Below, in pieces: positions 18,598 through 28,004 of a stretch of DNA of 64,000 nucleotides. The notes beneath the pieces were generated by a model that saw only the letters and a program-made list of their open reading frames with translations, searched no databases and was not told the origin of the DNA. Source of the stretch: Marinisporobacter sp. (GTDB taxonomy: Bacteria > Bacillota > Clostridia > Peptostreptococcales > Thermotaleaceae); contig JAOARP010000029.1 in NCBI GenBank assembly GCA_025210525.1, positions 1 to 64,000 on the forward strand, in the 5' to 3' direction. Numbering within the stretch: the stretch's first letter is position 1; each line of letters starts with the position of its first letter. The position numbers and the translations under genes were made by a program.

Positions 18598-19107
18598 TCA
18601 TACTATATGCAATTCAAAATATGGTTCTTTCTGTTTTGTTACTTCAGACCAGTTCATACACCTAAACTTGAATCCCAACTTTTCTAATACTTTTTTTGAG
18701 ACAAGATTTCTTGGATGTATAGATGCACTAATCTTATTAATTTTTAAGTTTTCACAAGCATAGTTAATGCACGCATTTGCAGCTTCAGTTGCAAACCCTT
18801 TTCCCCAATATTTTATTGCAAAATGGTATATTAATTCAATTTTATGCTCCTCTTTTGTTGGATTAAAACCACAAGCACCTATAACTTCACTATTCTCTTT
18901 TAAAATTACTGCATAAGCAGAGAATCCTTTTTCTTTTTGAAGTTTTATATAAAATTCTATTGCTTTTTGCTCTCTTTCTCTGCTACCATTGTTACCACAA
19001 TATTTCATAACTTCTTCATTGCCCCAAAAATTCATTACAGAGTCTAAATCTTCATGCTTCAATGTTCTTAATAATAACCTATCTGTTTCAAATACTACCA
19101 ATGTCAT
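18598..19107 (-). CDS. GNAT-family acetyltransferase (RimJ/RimL-like)
   Basis: A 169-residue protein of the RimJ/RimL type: FETDRLLLRTLKHEDLD at the start, YHFAIKYWGKGFATEAANAC as acetyl-CoA motif, then SIHPRNLVSKKVLEKLGF. A GAGCTGATGAC-type region lies before the ATG. It is a single gene. Members acetylate ribosomal proteins or small molecules; the target here is unknown. Confidence 0.88.
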   Translation of the reverse strand: MTLVVFETDRLLLRTLKHEDLDSVMNFWGNEEVMKYCGNNGSREREQKAIEFYIKLQKEKGFSAYAVILKENSEVIGACGFNPTKEEHKIELIYHFAIKYWGKGFATEAANACINYACENLKINKISASIHPRNLVSKKVLEKLGFKFRCMNWSEVTKQKEPYFELHIV

Positions 19108-19163
19108 CAGCTCCTTGAAAATTACTCATTGCTAAATGCATGTTATAGGAAATTCTCTTCCTT

Positions 19164-19265
19164 TTTTATTTAAGGGTATTCTCTAGCTCTTTCAGATTCT
19201 TCCACCCATAACCAACTTCCTTCAATTTTTTCCCCTTGTAATAAAATCTTTAAATATTCCAAATA
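19164..19265 (-). pseudogene. GNAT C-terminal fragment
   Basis: The minus strand encodes KKLKEVGYGWKNLKELENTL and a stop, matching the C-terminal end of the fragment at 41733-41890. Only the end of the gene remains. From 19266 to 19555 there are two further short coding-like stretches on the minus strand (EELEDTWMEFQNPYD near 19310 and MKAYENKEIELYSSLLNA near 19450), broken by stops. They are remains of another unknown gene. Confidence 0.5.
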
Positions 19266-19555
19266 GTACTATTATCATAAGGGTTTTGAAATTCCATCCA
19301 TGTGTCTTCCAATTCTTCCTTTTAATCTCAACAGTAGTAGTTCATCTACTCATCATATATTTGTGTACTTCTTATTCGCCGTAAACCCAGTTCTACTGCA
19401 TTTAATAAACTTGAATACAACTCAATTTCTTTATTTTCATAGGCTTTCATCTATGAACTTGAACCTCTATCATGTTTCTCATTTTCACAAGGCATTAAAA
19501 TAATCAATGTATTTTGATCATCTAGTGTTTACTCATGAACATATGAAAGATATCC

Positions 19556-20236
19556 CTATTCTCTACTTTGATTAATTATTAATTTTTCATTATCATTAAA
19601 TATCTTTATCTCATAATCATCAAAATAATAATCTATTTTAGATATATCATCAAATCTCAAGTTTTTAAAATCACTTATATCATATGTTTCTTGAATTTTC
19701 TTATTGATTTCTGGAACAACAGTATATTCTCTAGGTAAAATAATTTCTTGAGGTAAATTTAGTGATTGCAATTTTTCAGGCAAAATAAATGCTATCTTGA
19801 ATCTTATTTTTTTATTGCTATAATTTTTTATGTCAGCATACAGGTTTACACTCTTCTCTACATCATTATGAAAAGAAAATCCATAATTACTGTCAGTAAC
19901 TTCTAATGCCCCCAGGCCACTTGCAAAATAATAGTATGGTGTTTTGAGCATTGAAATCTTTTGAAAGAAAATTGGTATAAATAGGATCATTATAATACCT
20001 ATAACAAATTTATCCGCTTTTATAATATTAGATTTGATTAATTCTTTATAACTCCAATAAAATGGTATGATTATTAATAAACCATTTAAATATATTCTAG
20101 AATTATTCCCTATCTTTATAGGCGGTATCAATATTTGTGCTATAGATTTATTTATATGTGGTAATTTTATTGCAAGAATACTAGCTAAAACAATAAAAAT
20201 TATAGCTTTCTTAAGGCTCCTATAATTTGTATCCAT
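19556..20236 (-). CDS. Membrane-anchored hypothetical protein
   Basis: A protein of about 226 residues, started at the ATG of MDTNYRSLKKAI because AAAGGAGGG lies before it. It has three hydrophobic segments in the first 90 residues. A roughly 125-residue domain follows with beta-sandwich character (KKIRFKIAFILPEKLQSLNL). No family is recognised. It follows the zinc-ribbon gene at 20286 by 49 bases and may be co-transcribed with it. Confidence 0.6.
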   Translation of the reverse strand: MDTNYRSLKKAIIFIVLASILAIKLPHINKSIAQILIPPIKIGNNSRIYLNGLLIIIPFYWSYKELIKSNIIKADKFVIGIIMILFIPIFFQKISMLKTPYYYFASGLGALEVTDSNYGFSFHNDVEKSVNLYADIKNYSNKKIRFKIAFILPEKLQSLNLPQEIILPREYTVVPEINKKIQETYDISDFKNLRFDDISKIDYYFDDYEIKIFNDNEKLIINQSRE

Positions 20237-20285
20237 ACTTTCCTTCCCTCCTTTAAACATCAATCCAATAATTCTGCCATATGAC

Positions 20286-20498
20286 TTATGAGCATTCATT
20301 CAAGTCAATTATAATCTTATTACAGTTCTTACATCTATAGCATATAACTTTTATATTATCACTCAATACCTCTCCTCCAAATACAGTTACCCTTTCTAGT
20401 AATCCTGCATTTTCATCATGCCATTTAAACGAATATCTCCCACTATAAATAAAACCTTTTATTAGTTCATTCTTACAATAAGGACACTCTAACTTCAT
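20286..20498 (-). CDS. DUF6487-type zinc-ribbon protein
   Basis: A 70-residue protein started at MKLECPYCKNEL after a GGGGGAG site. It has two CxxC knuckles (CPYC near residue 5 and CYRCKNC near residue 59) that should bind one zinc ion. The body (IYSGRYSFKWHDENAG) fits the DUF6487 family. A degraded copy of the same gene start lies at 42793-42970. Confidence 0.75.
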   Translation of the reverse strand: MKLECPYCKNELIKGFIYSGRYSFKWHDENAGLLERVTVFGGEVLSDNIKVICYRCKNCNKIIIDLNECS

Positions 20499-20542
20499 AT
20501 TCTTCTCCCCCTGCATCGTTTTTTCTTGAGATTATTTGAAAT

Positions 20543-20820
20543 TTATATTTACATTCTTAACAGCTAATAGTGCCCGTTTAAATTCCATATCCATCCCTCC
20601 AAGTTCTGTTAATCCCATTTTACAATTGTATTTCTTCCATTTCTTTCATAACACACTCCGTAATCTACGGTTATCCTAGAATAACCAGGTGCAGGCCAAA
20701 TCATTTTTTGCATTTCAATTGTTGTTATAGTAATTTTTTTACTAATATCATCCTTTATTGCAAATACAGATTGATCTTCATCATTGTATGTTACATACCC
20801 TTCATTCGCTCCGTGAAAAA
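20543..20820 (-). pseudogene. Two gene fragments: VOC N-terminus and an unknown C-terminus
   Basis: Positions 20548-20610 repeat the start and ribosome site of the VOC gene whose full copy is at 43114-43578. Positions 20614-20820 hold a minus-strand frame (GYVTYNDEDQSVFAIKDDI ... VCYERNGRNTIVKWD, stop) that lacks a start and looks like the end of a secreted protein gene. The two fragments abut, which marks a recombination joint. Confidence 0.5.
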
Positions 20821-20879
20821 AGCTTAGATTTGTGGCTTAGTATGGTGTAATACGAATTCATATTAATCAAGAGAAGAAA

Positions 20880-20903
20880 AAGAGCAGATGCTAACTGCTC
20901 TTT
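20880..20903 (-). terminator. Terminator after the MutS-like gene
   Basis: AAGAGCAG/CTGCTCTT stem with T-runs on both strands, 34 bases past the stop of the minus-strand MutS-like gene. Confidence 0.8.
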
Positions 20904-20936
20904 TTTCTATTTTCAGTAATTTCAGGACATGAATAT

Positions 20937-22736
20937 TTATCTATCTTCTTCTATTCCTATTATCTTCATAAGATGTAGGGCATTCCTTGTGGTAGAAATA
21001 CCTGGTCTTAGTTTGTAATCAAAGCAAATTTGATCATCCTTATAATATTCTTGAAAATGGTAATTTCTAATTGTATTTTCCTTTTCTAGGATACCTAATT
21101 CCAGGTCGTGGGTTGATACAAGACCTACAGCTCCATTATTCTGTAATTTTTTGATTAACTTTTTTGCACCTATATGTCGATCATAGGAATTTGTCCCTTT
21201 AAATATTTCATCAAGTAAAAAAAATACTTGTGTATCTTCTTTAGTTGCCTTTACAATTTCTTTAATCCTTAACAATTCTCCATAGAAGGAGGATATCCCA
21301 TTCTCAAGATTATCACTTATTCTCATACACGTATGTATACTAAAAATTGAACATGTCATGTTGCTTGCACATACTGGTGCCCCTACATAAGCAAGGATCA
21401 AATTGATTCCAATTGTCCTCAGAAAAGTGCTCTTTCCAGACATATTAGAACCAGTTATTAATAATATTCGAAAAGGATCTTGTATATTTACATCATTGCA
21501 GACCTGTCTGTTTGTAATCAAAGGGTGTCCTATGTTCTTGGCTTGAAGAATTGAAGACTTTTCTGTAATTTTAGGAATTGTCCAGTTTGGATAATCATAT
21601 GCTATGGTTCCTAAACTAGATAGTGCTTCAATTTCACCTATTTTTTGTAACCATTCCTCAAGTATCAATCCAGATTCATTTTTCCAACGTTCTAGCTCAA
21701 TTAAGCATTGATAATCCCATAAAAAAATCACATTGATTGGGAAAAACAAAATATTGTTTCGATTTTCAATCCTATCAACTAAGTCTTCTAGTCTTTTCAG
21801 TTGTTTCATTGCTGATAAACCTTTATTGTTACTTAGACTGGTGCTTAATTCCCTAAGATATTCAGACTGAAAACTCACTTTTTCAAAATGTCTTAATATC
21901 CTTCTATATACCAATATACTTTTTTTGTATTTATATACCAAGGCAAAATCTTTATTCCGCTTTTTTCTATTGATTAAAAGAAGCATGAGCTGAAATATTA
22001 TAAAAAGTATTGGAATACCTTTGATGATACTATGTCCTACAAAGGCTAGTAAGAAAGTACTCACTGTAACAATGGGTAATACTCGAAAGACTATGATCAT
22101 CCAAGAATTCGTATATAATGAATATTTAGTTTTTACCCAGTCTATTAAGAGTTCAATGTTTCTATTTTCTTCTGTAACCATCCTTGCTTCTACCTGAAGT
22201 TTATGCCTCCACCATCTCTTAGTAGATAATTCACTGATTGCTTGCTGTCTTTTAATAATTGTCACTTTATCACTATATGGGTGAGTCAAGATATCCGCAA
22301 GCTTAGTTCTTCCCATATGAGTATTCCCTGAATTGATCCATTGAAAGAGGGATCCTTGTCCTAAAATATCAATATCATAAGAAAAATTATGATTTTCATC
22401 TTGAAAAGCTTCTCCCTTATCGTCAAACTCCGTCCATCTTCCCTCTAGCCTCATGATAGAATCAACATTTACTTTTTTAAGGATAGATACATATTTATAT
22501 TTTTCCTTAAGTCTCTTATTCCTACACACGAGATAAACAAACAATATACTCCCAAACAAAGATATTACCCAAGAAATCAGATATCTTTCCATGCTGTTTG
22601 CAAAGCTTACGCTAGCAATTATAGCTACTACAACTAAAAGTCTCAGATTACTAATACAATCTATGTTTTTTGACAGCTTATCTAATAACCGTCCGTAATA
22701 TTTGGCTCTTTTTTCATATACCTCCCTTGAATCCAT
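20937..22736 (-). CDS. MutS-family ATPase with N-terminal membrane segments
   Basis: A 599-residue protein. The C-terminal 200 residues are a MutS ATPase: Walker A ITGSNMSGKSTFLRT, then ENGISSFYGELLRIK, Walker B FFLLDEIFKGTN and the STHDLELG switch. The N-terminal part has two pairs of hydrophobic segments (about residues 30-70 and 210-255) and no mismatch-recognition domain. This matches a membrane-bound MutS-related subgroup, so it is unlikely to be the mismatch-repair MutS. Function is unknown. It is a single gene with its own terminator. Confidence 0.85.
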   Translation of the reverse strand: MDSREVYEKRAKYYGRLLDKLSKNIDCISNLRLLVVVAIIASVSFANSMERYLISWVISLFGSILFVYLVCRNKRLKEKYKYVSILKKVNVDSIMRLEGRWTEFDDKGEAFQDENHNFSYDIDILGQGSLFQWINSGNTHMGRTKLADILTHPYSDKVTIIKRQQAISELSTKRWWRHKLQVEARMVTEENRNIELLIDWVKTKYSLYTNSWMIIVFRVLPIVTVSTFLLAFVGHSIIKGIPILFIIFQLMLLLINRKKRNKDFALVYKYKKSILVYRRILRHFEKVSFQSEYLRELSTSLSNNKGLSAMKQLKRLEDLVDRIENRNNILFFPINVIFLWDYQCLIELERWKNESGLILEEWLQKIGEIEALSSLGTIAYDYPNWTIPKITEKSSILQAKNIGHPLITNRQVCNDVNIQDPFRILLITGSNMSGKSTFLRTIGINLILAYVGAPVCASNMTCSIFSIHTCMRISDNLENGISSFYGELLRIKEIVKATKEDTQVFFLLDEIFKGTNSYDRHIGAKKLIKKLQNNGAVGLVSTHDLELGILEKENTIRNYHFQEYYKDDQICFDYKLRPGISTTRNALHLMKIIGIEEDR

Positions 22737-23228
22737 AAATCCCCAGCTCCTTTAGCCTTTAAAATAAAAATATGCATCTATTTTATAAACTACTTATTAT
22801 TTCTTCTTCATTATGAGTATATTCTATATGCTACAATACTAATTTCTCCAAAATTTTCCTTTATCCTTTTTATTTCTTTCTGTAGTATGTATACTTAAAG
22901 CAAGCTAGGACAGTTCTTCCTTGAGTATATCAAGCCTAAGATAAACTTTTTAAGGAAATGACAAAAGTTCCATCTGAATCAAACTTTTGTATATGACCCT
23001 TCCCCAATAACTATCTACATGATTTAGGTATTGCTCATGATTTAGGTATTGCTTTTGAGTAATTGTATTTAAAAGTTTCTGCCTGATAATAAACTTGTAT
23101 TATATGATAAAACAAGTAGCACATAGCTGTGAAATAGTATAAAGTAGCGATCTTTTACACAACTCTACTAAGCGTTTATTGAAAAATAATCTGTCAGCAG
23201 TTACTCTTAATATGTGGAGGTGAGAATT
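22737..23228. other. Divergent intergenic region with tandem 18-bp repeat
   Basis: This gap separates the MutS-like gene from the XRE-CAT pair. It contains a perfect tandem duplication of CATGATTTAGGTATTGCT at 23018-23053, and a 9-bp inverted repeat ACAAAAGTT/AACTTTTGT at 22961-22990. The tandem repeat may be a regulator site for the XRE protein. No gene is seen. Confidence 0.5.
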
Positions 23229-23813
23229 ATGGACTGCAACAAAATCGGAAAACTTATTTTAAGTCTTCGCAAAGAGAAGAATATGACACAAAAAGAAATT
23301 GCAGATGCCATGAATATTAGTGACAAAACAATCTCCAAATGGGAACGTGGTTTGGGCTGCCCTGATGTATCTTTGCTCAACGACCTTTCTCATATACTCG
23401 GAGTGAACATTGAAAAAATTCTATTGGGTGATCTAAGTCCCAATGATGCTGATGGAGGAAATATGAAGCGAATTAAATTTTATGTATGTCCAAGCTGTGG
23501 AAATCTAGTAAATAATACGGGTCAAGCAGAAATTTCATGCTGTGGCAGAAAGCTAGAACCGTTAATTGCAAAACCAGAAGATGATACACACAACATAAGA
23601 ATAGATGAAATTGAAGAAGATTACTATATTACCATCCCACATGAAATGAGTAAATCTCACTATATTTCATTTGTTGCTTATGTTAAATATGACAGAGTGC
23701 TTATTGTGAAGCTTTATCCAGAGCAAGATGCAGCGGTACGTTTCCCTAAAATGTATGGTGGTAAACTATATTTTTATTGCAGTCAACATGGCTTATGGGT
23801 AAAAGAAAAATGA
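23229..23813 (+). CDS. XRE-family regulator with desulfoferrodoxin-like C-terminal domain
   Basis: A 194-residue protein, started at the ATG after GGAGGTGAG. Residues 1-65 are a helix-turn-helix (MTQKEIADAMNISDKTISKW). A zinc or iron knuckle follows (YVCPSCGNLV ... CCGRK), then a domain with IPHEMSKSHYISFVAYV and LYPEQDAAVRF, the pattern of a superoxide-reductase/desulfoferrodoxin fold. It may sense redox state or metal. Its stop overlaps the CAT start (ATGA). Short degraded copies of its 3' end occur at 42512-42573 and 53497-53525. Confidence 0.82.
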   Translation: MDCNKIGKLILSLRKEKNMTQKEIADAMNISDKTISKWERGLGCPDVSLLNDLSHILGVNIEKILLGDLSPNDADGGNMKRIKFYVCPSCGNLVNNTGQAEISCCGRKLEPLIAKPEDDTHNIRIDEIEEDYYITIPHEMSKSHYISFVAYVKYDRVLIVKLYPEQDAAVRFPKMYGGKLYFYCSQHGLWVKEK

Positions 23814-24475
23814 TGTTGGAAACGAATTTTCATCCCATAGATTTACAAACATGGCCTCGTAGTCAAATATTTTACTATTTTTCTAAGATAGCACCTACAG
23901 GATATTCATTGACGGTTGAATTAGATATTACAATAATGAAAGCAGCTTTGAAAGAGCGTAAAATAAAATTTTTCCCAGCTTATCTGTGGTTAACGACAAC
24001 AATGCTTAACAAACAAATTGAATTTAAAGTAGGGATGAAAGACGAGGTTCTTGGATATTGGGATACACTAACACCTTTATATGCTGTTTTCCACAAAGAC
24101 GATCAAACAATCTCATTGATGTGGACAGACTATGCTGATAAATTTTCTATATTTTACAACCGATATCTAAAAAACCAGCAAACATACGGAAATAATCATG
24201 GTATTCTATCGCAGCCAGATAAAGTACCGCCTAAAAACAGCTATACTGTATCCTGCGTTCCATGGATTGAGTTTAAACATTTTTCCCTTCAAACCTTCCA
24301 AAATAAGCCTTACTATTTTCCAACAGTTGAAGCTGGACGAATCTTTGAAAAAGGTGAAAATATCATGCTTCCTCTTTCCATGACTTTGCATCATGCCACA
24401 ACAGACGGATGGCATGTAAAACAATTTTTAGAAGATATGCAACATGCTATAAATCATCCTGAAGAATGGCTGTAA
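23810..24475 (+). CDS. Chloramphenicol acetyltransferase-like protein
   Basis: A protein of about 221 residues with the classical CAT trimer fold: N-terminal LQTWPRSQIFYYF, and the catalytic HHATTDGWHVKQFLEDM near the end with the HHxxxDG motif. It begins with ATGATG overlapping the XRE stop by four bases and lacks a strong ribosome site, so it is coupled to the regulator. Many such CAT-like enzymes in Clostridia acetylate chloramphenicol, but activity is not certain. Confidence 0.88.
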   Translation: MMLETNFHPIDLQTWPRSQIFYYFSKIAPTGYSLTVELDITIMKAALKERKIKFFPAYLWLTTTMLNKQIEFKVGMKDEVLGYWDTLTPLYAVFHKDDQTISLMWTDYADKFSIFYNRYLKNQQTYGNNHGILSQPDKVPPKNSYTVSCVPWIEFKHFSLQTFQNKPYYFPTVEAGRIFEKGENIMLPLSMTLHHATTDGWHVKQFLEDMQHAINHPEEWL

Positions 24476-24587
24476 AGTTATAAGGTTTGTTATTCGTTCA
24501 TAAGTATAAAGTTGCAACAAATTATTTATACATTAATATCAACAGAACAGCTCTCAACACAGCACAATATAATTCTGTTATATGAAT

Positions 24588-24617
24588 AAAGTTCTTGGTA
24601 CAATTCCAAGAACTTTT
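24588..24617. terminator. Bidirectional terminator
   Basis: An 11-bp stem (AAAGTTCTTGG/CCAAGAACTTT) with T-runs either side. It sits between the convergent CAT and DUF998 genes. Confidence 0.85.
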
Positions 24618-24637
24618 CTCATAAGCCCCTAATCATC

Positions 24638-25282
24638 TTACATAAGAGCTACAATGTTTTTTATTGCAATATATCCAAAAGGAACATACATAAAGAATAG
24701 TGATAAACGTTGCCAAATACCTTCATTAGCTATAATAGTATGCTGTAGTTGAGATTTATCTGACATAATAAATAATACAAAAAAAAATGAGGAAAAAACA
24801 AACGATATTAAACAAACAATAGTAGTTCTTACATCTTTCATTTTAAACGCCAAAATACTTAGAAATAAAGGCACAAACGAAAGTGCTATAAATCCTAAAG
24901 CAGAGCCTACGCCATGAATTTTTGAAGCAATAGTTTCTATTTCTTTACTCTCATTCACACTGAAAATACCTGATAAAATACCAGCACCAATGGCAAAGAA
25001 AACGATTAAAACAAAAATTGCTATACTTAACGACTTTGAAACTAAAAAATAATATTGATATAAATTAAAAGAAGTGATTATCAATAATATACCTAATATA
25101 ACAAGCCATATATTGTAGTATATTCTTACAGGACTATTTGGATTGCCTAATATACTCATAACCATTCTCTTATGATTATACCCTTTGTAGAAATTAGCTA
25201 ATATATAAGGCACAATAAAATCGCCTACAATTGCAATAATCAATAAACTCCAACTCAATGATGTATTAAGAAATTTGTTCAC
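24638..25282 (-). CDS. DUF998 membrane protein
   Basis: A 214-residue protein with six hydrophobic segments. The YKGYNHKRMVMSILGNPNSP loop after the first segment is typical of DUF998. The function is unknown. A degraded partial copy lies at 43690-44075. The gene is divergent from the ABC-F leader. Confidence 0.85.
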   Translation of the reverse strand: MNKFLNTSLSWSLLIIAIVGDFIVPYILANFYKGYNHKRMVMSILGNPNSPVRIYYNIWLVILGILLIITSFNLYQYYFLVSKSLSIAIFVLIVFFAIGAGILSGIFSVNESKEIETIASKIHGVGSALGFIALSFVPLFLSILAFKMKDVRTTIVCLISFVFSSFFFVLFIMSDKSQLQHTIIANEGIWQRLSLFFMYVPFGYIAIKNIVALM

Positions 25283-25508
25283 ACTACCACTTCCTCAATA
25301 AAATATTAATAATTTTTGTTATACAACATTTTACAATATATCAAATATCATACTTGCTTTAATTTTTTCAATCTCCTCATTTCTATTATAAAGACTCTTA
25401 ATGGCTATATCAACAGATCATGGATTCTTTCTTGTAAGAATAACGTCTAATTTGATTTTTTGTAAAAATTAGTATATAATAGGTGAAAATTTAAAAGAAA
25501 GGGTAAGT

Positions 25509-25592
25509 GTGATCTTATACAATGAGAATGTAATCTTTTTTAGAACAAACAAAACCACAAAACACAATCAAAATTTTATTTTGACTTCGTAG
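25509..25592 (+). CDS. Putative 27-residue leader peptide of the ABC-F gene
   Basis: A GTG-started frame behind GAAAGGG reads VILYNENVIFFRTNKTTKHN and then QNFILTS before TAG. It lies at the head of the long ABC-F leader, as expected for ribosome-mediated attenuation of antibiotic-resistance ATPases. Translation is inferred. Confidence 0.6.
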   Translation: MILYNENVIFFRTNKTTKHNQNFILTS

Positions 25593-25617
25593 AAGTTTTA
25601 TTTGTGGTGTCTAAAAA

Positions 25618-25778
25618 GTTCTGAAGAGGATTACGATTACCCTTTTAGGCATATGTAAAAATAGGCTGAAAGATTGTATAGCTATTTTTGAATATGCTTT
25701 ATAATAAATTTTGCCAGTATGTACTGTCAGAATATTTTGGGCTGTTATCCTCTTCTATAAAAAGGAGTGGATTTTTTT
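25618..25778 (+). promoter_or_regulatory. Attenuator leader of the ABC-F gene
   Basis: A terminator hairpin AAAATAGGCT ... AGCTATTTTT lies at 25657-25690. A longer-range pair GAAGAGGAT (25623-25631) with ATCCTCTTC (25747-25755) encloses it and ends just before the AAAGGAG site. A stalled ribosome could shift the balance between them. An almost identical leader without a complete gene is at 44079-44270. Confidence 0.7.
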
Positions 25779-27434
25779 ATGTTAAGAATAGAAATGAATG
25801 ATGTCAAGAAATATTATGGTGAAAGACTAATATTGGAAATCAAAAATATAAGAATTTATGATAAAGATCGAATCGGTATTGTTGGAATCAATGGTGCTGG
25901 TAAAAGTACGTTGCTTCAATTGTTGACAGAAAAAATACAACCAGATATAGGTTGGGTTAAAAAATATGGGACATTTTCTTATATTAGCCAACTAGATTAT
26001 GTAACAGAACAGAAAATAGATGAAAGATTAAATAAAGATTGGAATCTACCTACAAATATTTCTGACTCAATGAGTGGGGGAGAAAAAACAAGATATAAAA
26101 TTGCGCAAGCTTTTACACAAGAAACTAATATTTTGTTTGCAGATGAACCAACAGCAAATTTGGATATAAAGGGCATTGAGCAGCTAGAAAATCAAATGAA
26201 GCAATATCAAGGTACGATTCTTGTTGTTTCTCACGATCGAAAACTGCTAGATTGTATATGCAATAAAATACTAGAAATACAAGATGAACAAATTAAGATT
26301 TATTCTGGAAATTACAGTATGTATCTAAGTCAAAAACAAAAGGCAAAAAAAAGGGAGCTATTCAAATATGAACAATATCACAAACAGAAAAGAAAATTAA
26401 AAACAGCTATTGCAAAGGTACAAAATCAATCTAAATCTATGAAAAAAACGCCAAAACGTATGGGCAATTCAGAAGCAAGATTACACCGAAAGATGGGTAA
26501 CCAAAAAGCCAAAAAGAAGCTAGATCAAACGGTAAAAGCCATGCATACTCGATTAGAACATCTAGAGATAAAGAAAAAGCCAATAGATCTCAAACAGGTA
26601 AAATTTGATTTAAATGCAAGTGAAACCTTACACAGCAAAATCTTAATCGAAGGGAAAAAAATCAATCAGTGTTTTGGTGAAAAAGTAATCTTTAAATCAG
26701 CTGATTTTCAAATTCAAAATAAGACAAAAACAGCACTGCTCGGAGAGAATGGTTGTGGAAAAACCACGTTGATAAATATGATTATTCATAACAAACAACA
26801 GATCCAAACATCGAAGACTTTAAAAATCGGGTATTTTCGTCAAGATCTTCAGATTCTTGATAAGAACAAAACCATATTTGAAAATATTTTGCAAGATAGT
26901 AATGTTTCAGAAGCATTGGTTCGAACAACCTTAGCAAGACTGCTTTTTAAAAAAGATGATGTGTACAAAAAGGTTTCTTGTTTAAGTGGTGGAGAACGGG
27001 TAAAAGTATCCTTTGCAAAGTTGATTACTAGTGATGTAAATATGCTAATACTAGATGAACCAACTAATTATTTAGATATTTATTCAACAACTGCCATGGA
27101 AAATATATTGAAAGAATATGAAGGAACCATTTTATTCGTCTCTCATGATCGAAAATTAATTCAAGAGGTTGCCACTCACATTATGGTTATTCATGATCAT
27201 AAAATTAAACAATTTCATGGAGGCTATGAAGCTTATTTACAAAGTCTCAAAAATTCCAAAACAGACAGAAGAGAAGAAGAAGAGAAAAAAATGATTCTAG
27301 AAAATCGATTAGCACAGATTGTTAGTCGCCTTTCTGTGCCTAAAAAAACAGACAATATAGAAGCATTAGACCTAGAATATCACCAAATTTTAAAATCACT
27401 ACACCAACTAAAAAATAGAACGAAACACAATTAG
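25779..27434 (+). CDS. ABC-F subfamily ribosome-protection ATPase
   Basis: A 551-residue protein with two ATPase domains and no membrane part. Walker A motifs are GINGAGKST (near residue 37) and GENGCGKTT (near 326). Signatures are MSGGEKTR and LSGGERVK, each followed by a DEPTANLD or DEPTNYLD Walker B. The linker (about residues 180-285) is long and rich in Lys, as in Lsa/Vga/VmlR-type antibiotic-resistance proteins. The start is the ATG after AAAGGAG. The attenuator leader supports drug-induced expression and a resistance role, but the drug class cannot be read. Confidence 0.9.
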   Translation: MLRIEMNDVKKYYGERLILEIKNIRIYDKDRIGIVGINGAGKSTLLQLLTEKIQPDIGWVKKYGTFSYISQLDYVTEQKIDERLNKDWNLPTNISDSMSGGEKTRYKIAQAFTQETNILFADEPTANLDIKGIEQLENQMKQYQGTILVVSHDRKLLDCICNKILEIQDEQIKIYSGNYSMYLSQKQKAKKRELFKYEQYHKQKRKLKTAIAKVQNQSKSMKKTPKRMGNSEARLHRKMGNQKAKKKLDQTVKAMHTRLEHLEIKKKPIDLKQVKFDLNASETLHSKILIEGKKINQCFGEKVIFKSADFQIQNKTKTALLGENGCGKTTLINMIIHNKQQIQTSKTLKIGYFRQDLQILDKNKTIFENILQDSNVSEALVRTTLARLLFKKDDVYKKVSCLSGGERVKVSFAKLITSDVNMLILDEPTNYLDIYSTTAMENILKEYEGTILFVSHDRKLIQEVATHIMVIHDHKIKQFHGGYEAYLQSLKNSKTDRREEEEKKMILENRLAQIVSRLSVPKKTDNIEALDLEYHQILKSLHQLKNRTKHN

Positions 27435-27439
27435 TAACA

Positions 27440-27711
27440 TATTTCCAATTTTCACAATCATTATTTATGCTATTCTTCAGTAAATTATTACTTTTTTCAA
27501 AAGAATGGTGTTCTCTTCCCCCAACACCTATAAATGTAACAATCTCATCATCTTCTTGTGGATAAATTTCAATATCATCCACTATATCTGGCTAAATAAT
27601 TGATTTAGCTGTTCCAGCATCAATTACTATGTTATCTATAATTCTAGATTTCCCTTTATAGGTAACTTTAACAGATGTAAATAATAAGCCGTTTCTATAA
27701 TTAATTTTCAT
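27440..27711 (-). pseudogene. Retropepsin-like aspartyl protease gene with in-frame stop
   Basis: On the minus strand, MKINYRNGLLFTSVKVTYKG leads into VIDAGTAKSII, where the active-site motif would normally be DTG. A TAG follows immediately, then the frame continues PDIVDDIEIYPQEDDEIV and TFIGVGGREHH. Such genes often pair with proteins like the one at 5019-5279. The 27431-27480 end matches the tail of dispersed repeat copy A. Confidence 0.55.
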
Positions 27712-27714
27712 TAT

Positions 27715-28004
27715 ACTACCCCTCTGAATGCTCTTAAATTTTCGATAGTATGATATTTTAATTAGAAAGGAGATTTTTTTTATTTTCTGTTCATCGCTAG
27801 AAGCTCTTTAGAATCAGTCACATAGTAAGTAGTTTTCATATATACAAAAATAGTTAAGTTAGTGCCTAGCACCAACTTAACTTCAAAAAATCAAACAGAA
27901 TACAAAAGTTTTTTACCTTCAAAAATAAATTTTGTATTAATTTTTTCTGTTTTTATATTTTCCACACCCACTTTACTATCTGGTTATCTACTGCATCAAT
28001 AAAA
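27715..28004. other. Intergenic region, nothing recognised
   Basis: Nearly 290 bases between the protease pseudogene and the VOC-like gene. It includes a weak inverted repeat (TTAAGTTAGTGCC ... CCAACTTAACTT, about 27852-27884) that could act as a terminator for the minus-strand operon. No gene is seen. Confidence 0.4.

Noticed and set aside
20937-22736. DNA mismatch-repair MutS or MutS2
   Set aside because: Only the ATPase domain is shared. The mismatch-binding and Smr domains are missing and membrane segments are present.
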